A stretch of DNA of 64,000 nucleotides from Bufo bufo (taxonomy: Eukaryota > Chordata > Amphibia > Anura > Bufonidae): assembly GCF_905171765.1 (NCBI RefSeq), contig NC_053392.1, forward strand, positions 449,474,722 through 449,538,721, written 5' to 3'. The position numbers were made by a program, and so were the translations under genes. Positions 45,049 to 57,000 of the stretch are shown in pieces (the stretch's first letter is position 1; each line of letters opens with the position of its first letter). The notes beneath the pieces were generated by a model, which was not told the origin of the DNA, did not search any database, and saw only the letters and a list, made by a program, of their open reading frames with translations.

Positions 45049-46074
45049 ATGAGATGGAGTCTAAAACCCAAACAAGTGGCTCAGGTAGTGCAGCTTATCC
45101 AGGATGGCTCATCAATGCGAGCTGTGGCAAGAAGGTTTGCTGTGTCTGTCAGCGTAGTGTCCAGAGCATGGAGGCGCTACCAGGAGACAGGCCAGTACAT
45201 CGGGAGACGTGGAGGAGGCCGTAGGAGGGCAACAATCCAGCAGCAGGACCGCTACCTCCGCCTTTGTGCAAGGAGGAACAGGAGGAGCACTGCCAGAGCC
45301 CTGCAAAATGACCTCCAGCAGGCCACAAATGTGCATGTGTCTGCTCAAACGGTCAGAAACAGACTCCATGAGGGTGATATGAGAGCCCGACGTCCACAGG
45401 TGGGGGTTGTGCTTACAGTCCAACACCGTGGAGGACGTTTGGCATTTGCCAGAAAACACCAAGACTGGCAAATTCGCCACTGGCGCCCTGTGCTCTTCAC
45501 AGATGAAAGCAGGTTCACACTGAGCACATGTGACAGACGTGACAGAGTCTGGAGACGCCGTGGAGAACGTTCTGCTGCCTGCAACATCCTCCAGCATGAC
45601 CGGTTTGGCATTGGGTCAGTAATGGTGGGGGGTGGCATTTCTTTGGAGGGCCGCACAGCCCTCCATGTGCTCGCCAGAGGTAGCCTGACTGCCATTAGGT
45701 ACCGAGATGAGATCCTCAGACCCCTTGTGAGACCATATGCTGGTGCGGTTGGCCCTGGGTTCCTCCTAATGCAAGACAATGCTAGACCTCATGTGGCTGG
45801 AGTGTGTCAGCAGTTCCTGCAAGACGAAGGCATTGATGCTATGGACTGGCCCGCCTGTTCCCCAGACCTGAATCCAATTGAGCACATCTGGGACATCACG
45901 TCTCGCTCTATCCACCAACGTCACGTTGCACCACAGACTGTCCAGGAGTTGGCAGATGCTTTAGTCCAGGTCTGGGAGGAGAACCCTCAGGAGACCGTCC
46001 GCCACCTCATCAGGAGCATGCACAGGCGTTGTAGGGAGGTCATACAGGCACGTGGAGGCCACACACACTACTGA
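45049..46074 (+). CDS. Tc1-like DD34E transposase, intact frame
   Basis: 341 residues from ATG at 45,049 ([20 protein letters not shown]), the normal length for Tc1. The longer frame upstream is MITE B sequence read through, so I chose the internal ATG. Features: helix-turn-helix ([20 protein letters not shown]), basic [10 protein letters not shown] hook, first Asp [11 protein letters not shown], second Asp [11 protein letters not shown], Glu [11 protein letters not shown] with 34 residues between. All catalytic residues are present. One oddity is VMVGGGIS where relatives usually have a Trp after VMV. The enzyme would cut and paste the element at TA sites. Whether the MITE upstream blocks transcription is unknown. 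Confidence 0.9.
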   Translation: MRWSLKPKQVAQVVQLIQDGSSMRAVARRFAVSVSVVSRAWRRYQETGQYIGRRGGGRRRATIQQQDRYLRLCARRNRRSTARALQNDLQQATNVHVSAQTVRNRLHEGDMRARRPQVGVVLTVQHRGGRLAFARKHQDWQIRHWRPVLFTDESRFTLSTCDRRDRVWRRRGERSAACNILQHDRFGIGSVMVGGGISLEGRTALHVLARGSLTAIRYRDEILRPLVRPYAGAVGPGFLLMQDNARPHVAGVCQQFLQDEGIDAMDWPACSPDLNPIEHIWDITSRSIHQRHVAPQTVQELADALVQVWEENPQETVRHLIRSMHRRCREVIQARGGHTHY

Positions 46075-46358
46075 GCCTCATTTTGACTTGTTTTAAGGAC
46101 ATTACATCAAAGTTGGATCAGCCTATAGTGTGTTTTTCCACTTTAATTTTGAGGGTGACTCCAAATCCAGACCTCCATGGGTTAAAAAATTTGATTTCCA
46201 TTTTTTTTTTGTGTGATTTTGTTGTCAGCACATTCAACTATGTAAAGAACAAAGTATTTCAGAAGAATATTAAATTAATTCAGATCTAGGATGTGTTATT
46301 TTTGTGTTCCCTTTATTTTTTTGAGCAGTGTATATGGTTATGCACACGATGGTGTTAA

Positions 46359-46729
46359 GGCCCCATGGTCGTGCTGCGGCCCGCAAAATGCTAGCCGCAA
46401 CACCCTCCGTGGGGCAGCCGCAGTAGATCGCGGACCCATTCACTTTAATGGGTTCGCGATCCGGCCGTTCCTCAAAAAGATAGGACATGTTCTATCTTTT
46501 TGCGGAATGGAAGTACGGGACGAAACCCTACGGAAGCACTCCGTAGTGTTCCCGTAGGGTTCCGTTGCTTGATTCCGTTCCACACCATTCCGCATCTCCG
46601 GACCCATTAAAGTAAATTGGTCCCCATTCGTGATGCGGAATGGCCATGGAACGGCACCCGTGTATTTCGGATCCGCAAATGCGGTCCGCAATACGGCAAT
46701 GGGAAGCACACGTTCGTGTGCAGGAGGCC
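46359..46729. mobile_element. Harbinger-type MITE 3
   Basis: 371 bp between TAA duplications (46,356 and 46,730). Ends GGCCCCATGGTCGTGCTGCG and, inverted, GGCCTCCTGCACACGAACG. CpG-rich, with inverted gtcccgtagg-type internal repeats and no coding capacity. Confidence 0.75.
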
Positions 46730-46739
46730 TAACTATAGA

Positions 46740-46977
46740 GCCAAGAGGCCACACCCAGGACTCACCTAGATCCCCACCAGCCAGACAGTCAACCCCTCCA
46801 GCACCAAACAGGGAAGGGAAGCAGGATAAAAGGGGCAGGCATCTACATGCCTCAACAAACACACATTGCCGCCGCTTCAATGTCCTCCTCTGCCTCTTCA
46901 TCCTCCACCTTATCCTCACTCTCCCCTCTAGATACAGTTCAGAGTGATCCTCCAGCATATCACCTATGCAAAGCTAG
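46740..46977 (+). pseudogene. hAT transposase fragment, left of CR1 insertion
   Basis: A Ser-rich linker (SSSASSSSTLSSLS) and DPPAYHLCKA precede the CR1 element; relatives at 52,900 show the same order on the minus strand. The next residues (VLHLVSLREW) follow at 48,791. Confidence 0.55.
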
Positions 46978-48790
46978 GCATTGTTACATAGTTACATAGT
47001 TAATACGGTTGAAAAAAGACAAACGTCCATCAAGTTCAACCAAGGGATAGGTGGGGACACGAATCCCAGAAGGAAGTGAGACTCATACTTCTACATTCTT
47101 TTATAAGCATTTATGATTTTAACTTTTAAGAATTCGTCTAAACCCTTTTTGAAACTGTCCACTGTTCCTGCTGTGACCACGTCCTGAGGAAGTCTATTCC
47201 ACAGATTCACAGTTCTTACAGTAAAGAAGCTTTGACGCTTCTGGAGACTGAATTTTTTCTTCGTCAGCCGGAGGCAGTGCCCCCTTGTCTTTTGAGCACA
47301 TTTTACATGGAACGCTTTTCGCTGTATTTTTTGTATGGCCCATTTATATACTTGTACAGGTTAATCATGGTTCTTTTCAAGACTAAATAAATTCAATTTG
47401 TTTAATCTTTCTTCATAACTAAGACCCTCCATGCCCTTTATCATTTTAGTCGCTCTATTCTGTACTTTTTCCAGCTGCAGTGCATCCTTTCTATGTACTG
47501 GTGCCCAGAACTGGACTGGTATTCCAGATGAGGCAGCACCAGCGCTTTGTAAAGTTGTAGTATTACATCCCTGCCTCGCGAGTCCATGCCTCGTTTAATG
47601 CATGACAATATCCTGGTGGCCTTAGAAGCAGCTGATTGACATTGTATACTATAATTTAATCTACCATCCACAAGGACACCCAAATCCTTCTCTATAAGTG
47701 ACTCTGCCAGTGCTACATCACCTAGGACATATGACGTACAGAGATAATTTCTACCAAGATGCATAAATTTACATTTGTCCACATTGAACCTCATTTGCCA
47801 AGTTGATGCCCAATCACTCAGAGTGTTCAAGTCAGCTTGTAGTTTGTGGACATCTTCCATAGATTGTACAGTTCTGCACATTTTAGTGTCATCTGCAAAA
47901 ATAGATATGGTGCTATTAATCCCGTCCTCAATATCATTAATAAATAAATTAAATAATAAAGGGCACAGCACTGAACCTTAGGGTACACCACTTATAACCT
48001 GTGACCATGCTGAATAGGAATTATTGACCACAACTCTCTGGACAAGGTCCTTCAGCCAGTTTTCAATCCAATTACAAACTATACTTTCCAAGCCAATAGA
48101 CCTTACTTTACTTATTAAGCGTCTATGAGGGACAGTATCAAAATACTTTGTAAAATCCAGAAAAACTACATCCACAGCCGCCCCTCTGTCCAGGCTACTA
48201 CTCACCTCCTCATAAAAACAAATCAGGTTAGTCTGACAATTTCTGTCCTTGGTAAACCCATGCTGGTTATCACTTATAATATTATTTATAGTCACATACT
48301 CCTGTATATAGTCCCTTAAGATTCCTTCAAACATTTTTCCCACAACAGAAGTTAAACTAACTGGTCTATAATTACCTGTGGCGGAAATCCTTTTTTGAAT
48401 ATCGGCACCACGTTTGCCTTGCGCCAATCACTTGGCACTGTACCAGTCCCTAGAGAATCCTTAAAAATTATAAACAGGGGCACAGCAATGACTCTAAGTT
48501 CTTTAAGCACTCTTGGGTGCAATCTATCTGGACCCGGAGTTTTGTTCATATTTACCCTATTTAACTTCTCTTGGACCATATCTACAGTTAGCCAATTGAG
48601 TATATCACTGGATGTACTAACAACCCCGGCGCCACAGATATCAGCTCCTTTCTCTTCTTTTGTATATACAGAGCTAAAACTAAAACTATTTAGGAACTCT
48701 GCCTTGTTCTTATTTTCAGTGACTACCCCCCCTTTACCATTATTTAGGGACCTACCTGCTCAGACCTAGGTTTTTTTAGCATTTATATAT
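46978..48790 (-). pseudogene. CR1/L2-type LINE, 5'-truncated, RT domain
   Basis: Minus-strand blocks: NKTPGPDRLHPRVLKELRV, NVVPIFKKG, ISDNQHGFTKDRNCQTNLIC, VVFLDFTKYFDTVPHRRL, LFNLFINDIEDGI, ISIFADDTKMCRTV with the catalytic FADD intact, and HLEYQSS near the end. The 3' end has the repeated ttacatagttacatagtta tail at 46,980-47,000. Endonuclease is absent. At least two frameshifts (near 47,975 and 48,390). Inserted antisense into the hAT gene. Confidence 0.9.
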
Positions 48791-49020
48791 TCTCACCAGT
48801 TCTGCACCTGGTCAGCCTTCGTGAATGGAGCCTCACCGGGGAAGAACTGCTCCGTGCCATCAATAACTTTTTTTACCACTGGCTGTCTCCTCATTAACTG
48901 GAGATAGGAACCATGGTGACTGAAAACGGGAAGAACAATTTGCCTGTGCTGTGTTAGGGAGGGCTGACCCACGAAGCACGTTAAATTAGCTGTATCCTGG
49001 CCTGCAGGGAGCATGTATGT
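48791..49020 (+). pseudogene. hAT transposase fragment, right of CR1 insertion
   Basis: Plus strand: LHLVSLREWSLTGEELLRAI, YHWLSPH, LEIGTMVTENGKNNLPVL (catalytic Asp changed to Glu in TENG). This is the block just before NLVVQ in the family. Truncated at about 49,020. Confidence 0.7.
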
Positions 49021-49300
49021 TGGCGTATATCATTGTGCAGTGCAGCAACATACATAGTTAGTCCCTTCTGGTAGTGAAACACTTATGTGTGTCAGTATGA
49101 CAGGCAGATCACATACAGTATGTCGATGTGCGCATTGGCGTACGGCACTATTCGGCTCAGTTCACACGTCCCTTATTTGGACAGTTATGGGTCCAAAACA
49201 CAGAAATGGTGCAGATCTTTTCATGATAGAAAAAATACTTATTGTAGATATGATGAATGTACAACACGTATTCATTAATTCGAAAAATGACTGGATGTCA

Positions 49301-49830
49301 CTGATATTTTTTGGATGCACACAAGTTACACAGGAGAAATACCATGGTTAATGTTGCTAATGTCAGCAGCGGCTAATATAAAATTACAGGGAATGTCACA
49401 GGTATTTTGGATGTGGAAACGTTACACAGGAGAAATACAGCAGTTAATGTTGCTTATGTCAGCAGCGGCTAATATAAAATTACAGGGAATGTCATAGGTA
49501 TTTTGGATGTGGAAACGTTACACAGGAGAAATACCGCAGATAATGTTGCTGATGTCACCAACGGCTAATATAAAATTACAGGGAATGTCACAGGTATTTT
49601 GGATGTGGAAAAGTTACACAGGAGAAACACCGCAGTTAATGTTGCTTATGTCAGCAGCGGCTAATATAAAATTACAGGGAATGTCACAGGTATTTTGGAT
49701 GTGGAAACGTTACACAGGAGTAATACCGAAGATAATGTTGCTGATTTCACCAGCGGCTAATATAAAATTACAGGGAATGTGACAGGTATTTTGAATGTGG
49801 AAACGTTACACAGGAGATGTACCACAGGTA
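49301..49830. repeat. 96-bp tandem repeat
   Basis: cacaggtattttggatgtgg recurs every 96 bp (49,397, 49,493, 49,589 and on), about five units. 96 is 32 codons and the plus strand stays open over units; I regard this as a repeat artefact. A decayed edge runs to about 49,930. Confidence 0.85.
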
Positions 49831-50315
49831 ATGTCACTGTCCGCAGCGGACACCATCTACGGAAAAAGTACACTGGATGTCACTGATATTTTTGGGATGC
49901 GCAAACATTACACAGTAGATGTAGCGAGGATAATGTCACTGTCTGCAGTTTCCTAACTATCGCAAGCAATTTAGTGCAGGGTGCGCTTAAAATAGATATT
50001 GCTGCCACACACAATAGTCCTTATAAGGACTTTTGGGTCTGTAAAGTTTTAGCAATTTAGCGCAGTTTGCGCTAAAAATATATATTGCTGCTGCCACACA
50101 CAACAAAATTCCTTAAAAGGACTTTTTGGTCTCTGGCAAGTTTTTCTACAGAAAAAAAAATTATTTCACTCTCTACACTATCTTTCCCTTCCTCAGCACA
50201 GCTCTCCCTGACTAACACTGAGCCGAACACGTGTCATTGGGTGCTATATAGCACCTGACGACACGCTCCAGCCAGTCAATCACTGCAATGCCAGCAACCA
50301 AAATGGCTACGGCAT
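49831..50315. other. hAT non-coding region (tentative)
   Basis: Two copies of agcaatttag-gcag--tgcgct plus tattgctgcc-cacacaa form a ~95-bp direct duplication (near 49,965 and 50,050). The sequence continues at 52,044 after the Charlie-like element and ends there in a hAT-like terminus. No coding frame. Confidence 0.4.
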
Positions 50316-52043
50316 CAGGGCTGGTGCAAGGATTTTTGCCACCCTAGGCAAAAGCAATTTTTGTTGCCCCCTTGACTCCGCCCATTGACCACGCCCTTTG
50401 GCCCGCCCCTTTTTGTCGGCCACCTATTCAATGATTGTTGCATGCAACATTTTACTTGACCAGCTAATTTTAGATATTTTACAGCACTCCCGTTACAATC
50501 CCCCCTCCCCCAATCAGCCTTTCGACCAAATAATAAAAATAGCAAAATAGAACATTTAATTAAAACATTTTAATTGAAAACATTTTCTCATATGCAAAAC
50601 ATAAAATATCAGCATTGCATATATACAGCAGCACGTACCTCTCACATCCAGGGCCTCCAGGTGACGTCTCCTCCAATGTAGATCTTCTCTGTCATCATCT
50701 TCTCCATTCGGTCTGGACATTTCTCTCAGCTGCCTCGTCTCTGCAGAGTGTGACACACAGACATCTTAGTGTCCTTACTTTTCAATTATCATCCCCCAAC
50801 CCGGAGTCCTCACAGTATTATGCTACTGCTCGCTGTGCCCCTGCCCCAATACCACAAATACTATCCTGAAGAAATAATAGTGCCCCCATAGTAATAGTGC
50901 TCCTCATAGTCCCACCAATAGTAATTCCCTTCTAGAATGCCCTCATTAGTAATACTGCCCCCTACACTGCCCCACATTAAGTAATATGCCCCCCATACTG
51001 CCTCACATTAAGTAATTTGCCCCCCACACTGTCCCACATTAAGTAATATGCCCCCAAACACTGTCCCACATTATGTAATTTGCCCCAACACTGCCCCACA
51101 TTAAGTAATTTGCCCCACACACTGTCTCACATTATGTAATTTGCCGCCCACACTGCCCCACATTATGTAATTTTCCCCCACACTGCCCCACATTATGTGA
51201 TTTGCCCCCCACACTGCCCCACATTAAGTAATTTGCCCCCTCATCATAATTCCCACATTAAGTAATTTGCCCCCTCATCATACTGCCCACATTAAGTAAT
51301 TTGCCCCCCACATGGCCTTACATTATGTAATTTGCCCCCACACTGCCCCACATTATGTAATTTGCCCCCCACACTGCCCACATTATGTAATTTTCCCCCA
51401 CACTGCCCCACATTATGTAATTTTCCCCCACACTGCCTCACATTAATTTGCCCCCACACTGCCCCACATTATGTTGTTTGCCCCAACTAAGTAATTTGCC
51501 CCTAAACTAAGTAATTTTGCCCCCACACTGCCCTCAATTATGTAATTTGCCCCCCACTAAGTAATTTTGCCCCCACACAAGTTAATTTTGCCCCCAGACT
51601 GCCCTCCATTATGTAGTTTGCCCCCTGTACTTGTGTCACTAATCCTGTACAGTCTGTACTTGCCGGCTGGGTGAGCATGAGTTCAGTTATGTTCAGTGTC
51701 TTCGGTGCGCAATCCCGTCCTGCAGTGCGTGATCCCACAAGACCCACCTCGGGAGGTCATGGGTCTCACGGGATTGCACGCCGAAGTGACTGAACTCATG
51801 TCCGCGCAGTTGGCAAGTACAGGATCAGATCAGCGACACAAGTACAAAGGGTCGGGTGCTAGTGGTGTTGGAACTTGGGTCCGGCGGGTGACACCCCATC
51901 AGACTAGTGTCACCCGGTGCGGCCCGCACCTGCCGCACCCACCTCGCAACGCCACGGGAGGCCAGACTCCAGAGCACCGGCGCCCCCAGCAAGAGTGAGC
52001 TCTACGCGGTGGCCTACTCTGCTTATGGGTGGCACCAGCCCTG
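50316..52043. mobile_element. Charlie-like hAT, non-autonomous
   Basis: 1728 bp, starts CAGGGCTGGTGCAAGG and ends, inverted, CAGGGCTGGTGCCACCC. 8-bp flanks TACGGCAT and TATGGCAT agree at seven positions. No transposase. Most of the middle is a minisatellite. Confidence 0.8.
50925..51620. repeat. ~31-bp minisatellite inside Charlie-like hAT
   Basis: About 20 variable units of cacactgccccacattatgt plus aatttgcccc. Unit length ranges from about 20 to 35 bp. Confidence 0.88.
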
Positions 52044-52197
52044 TATGGCATTACAGTGAAGGGCAGTAGTTACCTGCATGTTTATTGGCTTCGTAGCAGT
52101 CAAGAAACATGCGGGGAGGAGACTCGAGCATTGCGCTCGAACACATGCAGTATTCGGCCGAATACTGCCATGTGCCGAGCATGCTCGATAAACACTG
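52044..52197. mobile_element. hAT right end fragment
   Basis: gagactcgagcattgcgctcg and gccgagcatgctcgataaac are inverted sub-terminal repeats before a hAT-like end (aaacact, related to CAACACTA). It is the other half of the region before 50,315. The left terminus was not found. Confidence 0.4.
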
Positions 52198-54060
52198 TCC
52201 AGGAGGAAAGAGTGGAATTACATCATTTTTGACATAGTCCTGGCGACTTACAAATAAAGTAGCCTCCTCAAAGGGTCTGAGCAAACAGCAGGTGTCACTA
52301 ATGAGCTGCAACTGGCTAATGTTAAAGTTACACAGGGGAGTACTCCTGTCCACCTGCATCATCAAGAAATCGTTCACGACCTTCCTGTGCTCATATAGTT
52401 GGTCCAACATTTGGAGGGTGGAGTTCCAACGTGAAAAAATGTTGCATATGAAGAATTGTTGGGGAGTGCTCGAATAGCACTCCCCAACAATTCTTCATAT
52501 GCACAATTTTTTCACGTTGGAACTCCACCCTCCACATGTTGGACCAACTATATGAGCACAGGAAGGTCATGTTTTGCAGGGTAAGAGTGGCTGTAGTGCA
52601 TGCACAGTTTCCTGGCTATTTTCAAGATCTCTTGCAGTTAGGTGGAAGACTTCAGAAACCGCTTTACAATCAGATTAAAGACGTGCGCCATGCAGGGTGC
52701 ATGGGTCACCTCTCCTTGACGCAGTGCAGACAGAATGTTCTTTTGTTATCAGTGACCACGGTTTCGATCTTAAGTTGGCAAGGAGATAGCCAGGATTCGA
52801 CTTCTTGTTGAAGGACGCAAAGCAGTTCCTCCCCGGTGTGACCAGGCAGGCTAGGTGCAGAACCACCTGACACTTTCGTGCTCTGCATAGGTGGTATGCT
52901 GGAGGACTACTCAGAACTATGCCTATAGTGCATGATGAGGACAAGATTGAGGATGAGGAGGTGCAAGAGAACATTGACGGAGGAATCACAGCTTGAGAAT
53001 GCGAAGGTGGCATTGTAATCACCTGGCCAAGTTGGTGGTGTGCCTAGGCAGGAACCACATTTACCCGTGGGCTGTAAAGGACAAATATTGTCCTCGACCA
53101 TAGTCATAGCTCCACACATCGGTGCTGCTGCGAACTGTACCAAGCACCCACAGGCTCAAGGACTGGTCCACCTTCTGCCCAACATACGTGTGCAGAACTG
53201 GTTTAGCCTTTTAGGAGAAGTAATGATGGCTTGGAACTCTCGACCTTTCCTCGGTACAAGCCATCACTTATCTGAAAAGTGCTGAGTCAACCACATGGAA
53301 AGTGAAGGACTGTAGTACCAGCAACTTGGCCAGGGGCAGCTTCTGCACCATTGGAGTGCACGCATACTGTTGCAGTTTTGGAATCGCCTCAGTGATCGAT
53401 TGCTGGCGAAATGAGTGACGAGGAGTATTAGGACCAGTAGTTGATGGGAAGTAAACACAGCTTCATTCTGCTGAGGTGGAGAAGCCTTGACCGCTGGAAA
53501 AGCGGTGCGGGCCGCTAGGAGATGCCTCAGGCATACCACAACATTAGCACCACAGTTTTCCAAATCCAATTTATGGTCACGTTCCATGTGTTGACGCAGG
53601 GCCATGGGGCCAACATTGGCACCCTAGCCACGCTTCACATTCTGCCCATAGATTCTACATACAGCCACGCTAACTTCCTCCAGCGACTTGATGAAAAATT
53701 CCCACACCAGCTAGTAGGGAATTTTACCCCCACTACCCACTTGCTGATTGCCTGCCGATGCCATGTCCCACTAGTATTTTCCAGACAGGTAGGCTCCTGA
53801 GTAGCTTTCAAAACACCTGCTCCCACATGGCTTTCATCGCTGCTACTTGCCCGACTACAGGAGGAAGCAGCTGATCTCTCCTCCAAATCTGGGCTGGGCA
53901 GTAACTGCTGACTGTCCTCAATAAGCTCGTCCTCACTGAAAAGCGGAGCAGAGCAGGCAGCATACAGTACTTCCCAAGCAGAATGAGCAGAAAAAGAAAG
54001 GGGCAGGTTCAGGACAGGTGGGGGCACAGAGCATGTTCCATTGAAGGACAGCTGGGTTGC
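52198..54060 (-). pseudogene. hAT transposase (ZBED type), N-terminal to central
   Basis: On the minus strand, from 54,027: acidic/Ser-rich N-terminus (PVLNLPLSFSAHSAWEVL, FSEDELIEDSQ); BED finger end ALRQHMERDHKLDLENCG near 53,590; GRNCFASFNKKSNPGY and WLSPCQLKIETVVTDNKR near 52,770; then LDQLYEHRKVVNDFLMMQVD and LLRPFEEATLFVSRQDYVK near 52,250. Many frameshifts. The C-terminal dimerisation domain is missing. A 93-bp inverted duplication sits at 52,378-52,568. Its 5' end is probably the terminus at 57,948, with the tandem array between. Confidence 0.82.
52378..52568. repeat. Near-perfect 93-bp palindrome in hAT gene
   Basis: Left arm 52,378-52,470 (gaccttcctgtgctcatata to ggggagtgct) and right arm 52,476-52,568 are reverse complements with very few mismatches; the spacer is 5 bp. 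Because one arm is the natural TRW-block coding sequence, the other is an inverted copy that displaced normal sequence. Confidence 0.92.
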
Positions 54061-54099
54061 TGTTTAAAATACGACCCCTGGATGACACTGACATCTCTG

Positions 54100-57000
54100 G
54101 CCTCTGTAACTGCTGCTACCACCACCCTATTTCACCCCAGTTACAGAATCAAGGCCTAATGGAATTACTTATGTATAACACAAGGTGTAAAACCAAATAA
54201 GTGAAAATATAGAGCGCTATTTCACCCCAGTTACAGAATCAAGGCCTAATGGAATAACTTAGGTATAAAACAATGTGGGCACCCCAATAGCAGTAGTACT
54301 AGACCAGTATTTCATCAGAATTACAGAATCAAGGTCTAACGAAAATGGACACCCCGATAACATAAAATAAGATAATCCTTTAATCATCCAACCATGGGGA
54401 AATTCACAGTGTTACAGCAGCACAGAGAATACAAAAACTCCAAAATATAGGCATTACAGTGACAGTAGATACATTTTTTTTAAAAAAAATAAGGGATATA
54501 GGTATCACAGCTTATAGAATTCAGTCTCTGGATGGAATGGAATGATATAAACAGGAACCTGTAGGTGATGAGTGCAATCTATCTCGGCTTGGGTCGGTGT
54601 TGGTTATACAGCCTACCAGCAGCAGGGAGGAATAACTTCCGATAGCGCTCCTTCTCACACTTGGGGTGAAGCAGTCGGTCACTGACGGTACTTCCCAATG
54701 CTATCGCCGTCTCATGATTGAGTTAGGAGTTATTCTCCAGTATGGAGATCAGCTTGGATAGTATCCTTCTCTCACCTACCACAATAGCAGTAGTATTAGA
54801 CAACTATTTAACCCCAATTACATAATTAAGGCCTATTGGAATTACTTATGTATAAAACATGGACACCCCAATAGCAGTAGTATTAGACCGCTATTTCACC
54901 TCAATTACATAATCAAGGCCTATTGGAATAACTTATGTATAAAACAATGTGGACACCACAATAGCAGCAGTATTAGAGCCCAATTAAAGAATCAAGGTGT
55001 TATAGAATTACATATCTATAAAACAAGGTGTAGAACAAAATAAATAAAAAAAACTGTACTTTTTCGCCCCAATTACAGAAACAAGGTGTTATAGAATTAC
55101 TTATCTATAACACAAGGTGTAAAGCCAAATAAATGAAATAGTTGAGCATTATTTCACCCCAATTACAGAATCAAGGCTTTATAGAATTACTTACGTATAA
55201 AACAATGTGGACACCACAAAAACAGTAGTATTAGACCACTTTTTAACCACAATTACAGAATCAAGGCCTAATGGAATAACTTAGGTATAAAACAATGTGG
55301 GCACCCCAATAGCAGTAGTACTAGACCAGTATTTCATCAGAATTACAGAATCAAGGTCTAACGAAAATGGACACCCCGATAACATAAAATAAGATAATCC
55401 TTTAATCATCCAACCATGGGGAAATTCACAGTGTTACAGCAGCACAGAGAATACAAAAACTCCAAAATATAGGCATTACAGTGACAGTAGATACATTTTT
55501 TAAAAAAAAAATAAGGGATATAGGTATCACAGCTTATAGAATTTAGTCTCTGGATGGAATGGAATGATATAAACAGGAACCTGTAGGTGATGAGTGCAAT
55601 CTATCTCGGCTTGGGTCGGTGTTGGTTATACAGCCTACCAGCAGCAGGGAGGAATAACTTCCGATAGCGCTCCTTCTCACACTTGGGGTGAAGCAGTCGG
55701 TCACTGACGGTACTTCCCAATGCTATCGCCGTCTCATGATTGAGTTAGGAGTTATTCTCCAGTATGGAGATCAGCTTGGATAGTATCCTTCTCTCACCTA
55801 CCACAATAGCAGTAGTATTAGACAACTATTTAACCCCAATTACATAATTAAGGCCTATTGGAATTACTTATGTATAAAACATGGACACCCCAATAGCAGT
55901 AGTATTAGACCGCTATTTCACCTCAATTACATAATCAAGGCCTATTGGAATAACTTATGTATAAAACAATGTGGACACCACAATAGCAGCAGTATTAGAG
56001 CCCAATTAAAGAATCAAGGTGTTATAGAATTACATATCTATAAAACAAGGTGTAGAACAAAATAAATAAAAAAAACTGTACTTTTTCGCCCCAATTACAG
56101 AAACAAGGTGTTATAGAATTACTTATCTATAACACAAGGTGTAAAGCCAAATAAATGAAATAGTTGAGCATTATTTCACCCCAATTACAGAATCAAGGCT
56201 TTATAGAATTACTTACGTATAAAACAATGTGGACACCACAAAAACAGTAGTATTAGACCACTTTTTAACCACAATTACAGAATCAAGGCCTAATGGAATA
56301 ACTTAGGTATAAAACAATGTGGGCACCCCAATAGCAGTAGTACTAGACCAGTATTTCATCAGAATTACAGAATCAAGGTCTAACGAAAATGGACACCCCG
56401 ATAACATAAAATAAGATAATCCTTTAATCATCCAACCATGGGGAAATTCACAGTGTTACAGCAGCACAGAGAATACAAAAACTCCAAAATATAGGCATTA
56501 CAGTGACAGTAGATACATTTTTTAAAAAAAAAATAAGGGATATAGGTATCACAGCTTATAGAATTTAGTCTCTGGATGGAATGGAATGATATAAACAGGA
56601 ACCTGTAGGTGATGAGTGCAATCTATCTCGGCTTGGGTCGGTGTTGGTTATACAGCCTACCAGCAGCAGGGAGGAATAACTTCCGATAGCGCTCCTTCTC
56701 ACACTTGGGGTGAAGCAGTCGGTCACTGACGGTACTTCCCAATGCTATCGCCGTCTCATGATTGAGTTAGGAGTTATTCTCCAGTATGGAGATCAGCTTG
56801 GATAGTATCCTTCTCTCACCTACCACAATAGCAGTAGTATTAGACAACTATTTAACCCCAATTACATAATTAAGGCCTATTGGAATTACTTATGTATAAA
56901 ACATGGACACCCCAATAGCAGTAGTATTAGACCGCTATTTCACCTCAATTACATAATCAAGGCCTATTGGAATAACTTATGTATAAAACAATGTGGACAC

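Larger units (their letters stand above)
43930..46330 (+). mobile_element. Tc1-like DD34E element with intact gene
   Basis: TA-flanked, perfect 27-bp inverted ends starting CACTGCTCAAAAAAATAAAG. 2401 bp including the 816-bp MITE B (plus 8-bp duplication) in its 5' untranslated part; own length about 1.58 kb. The transposase frame is uninterrupted. It is the only full-length open transposase of normal size in the window. Confidence 0.93.
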
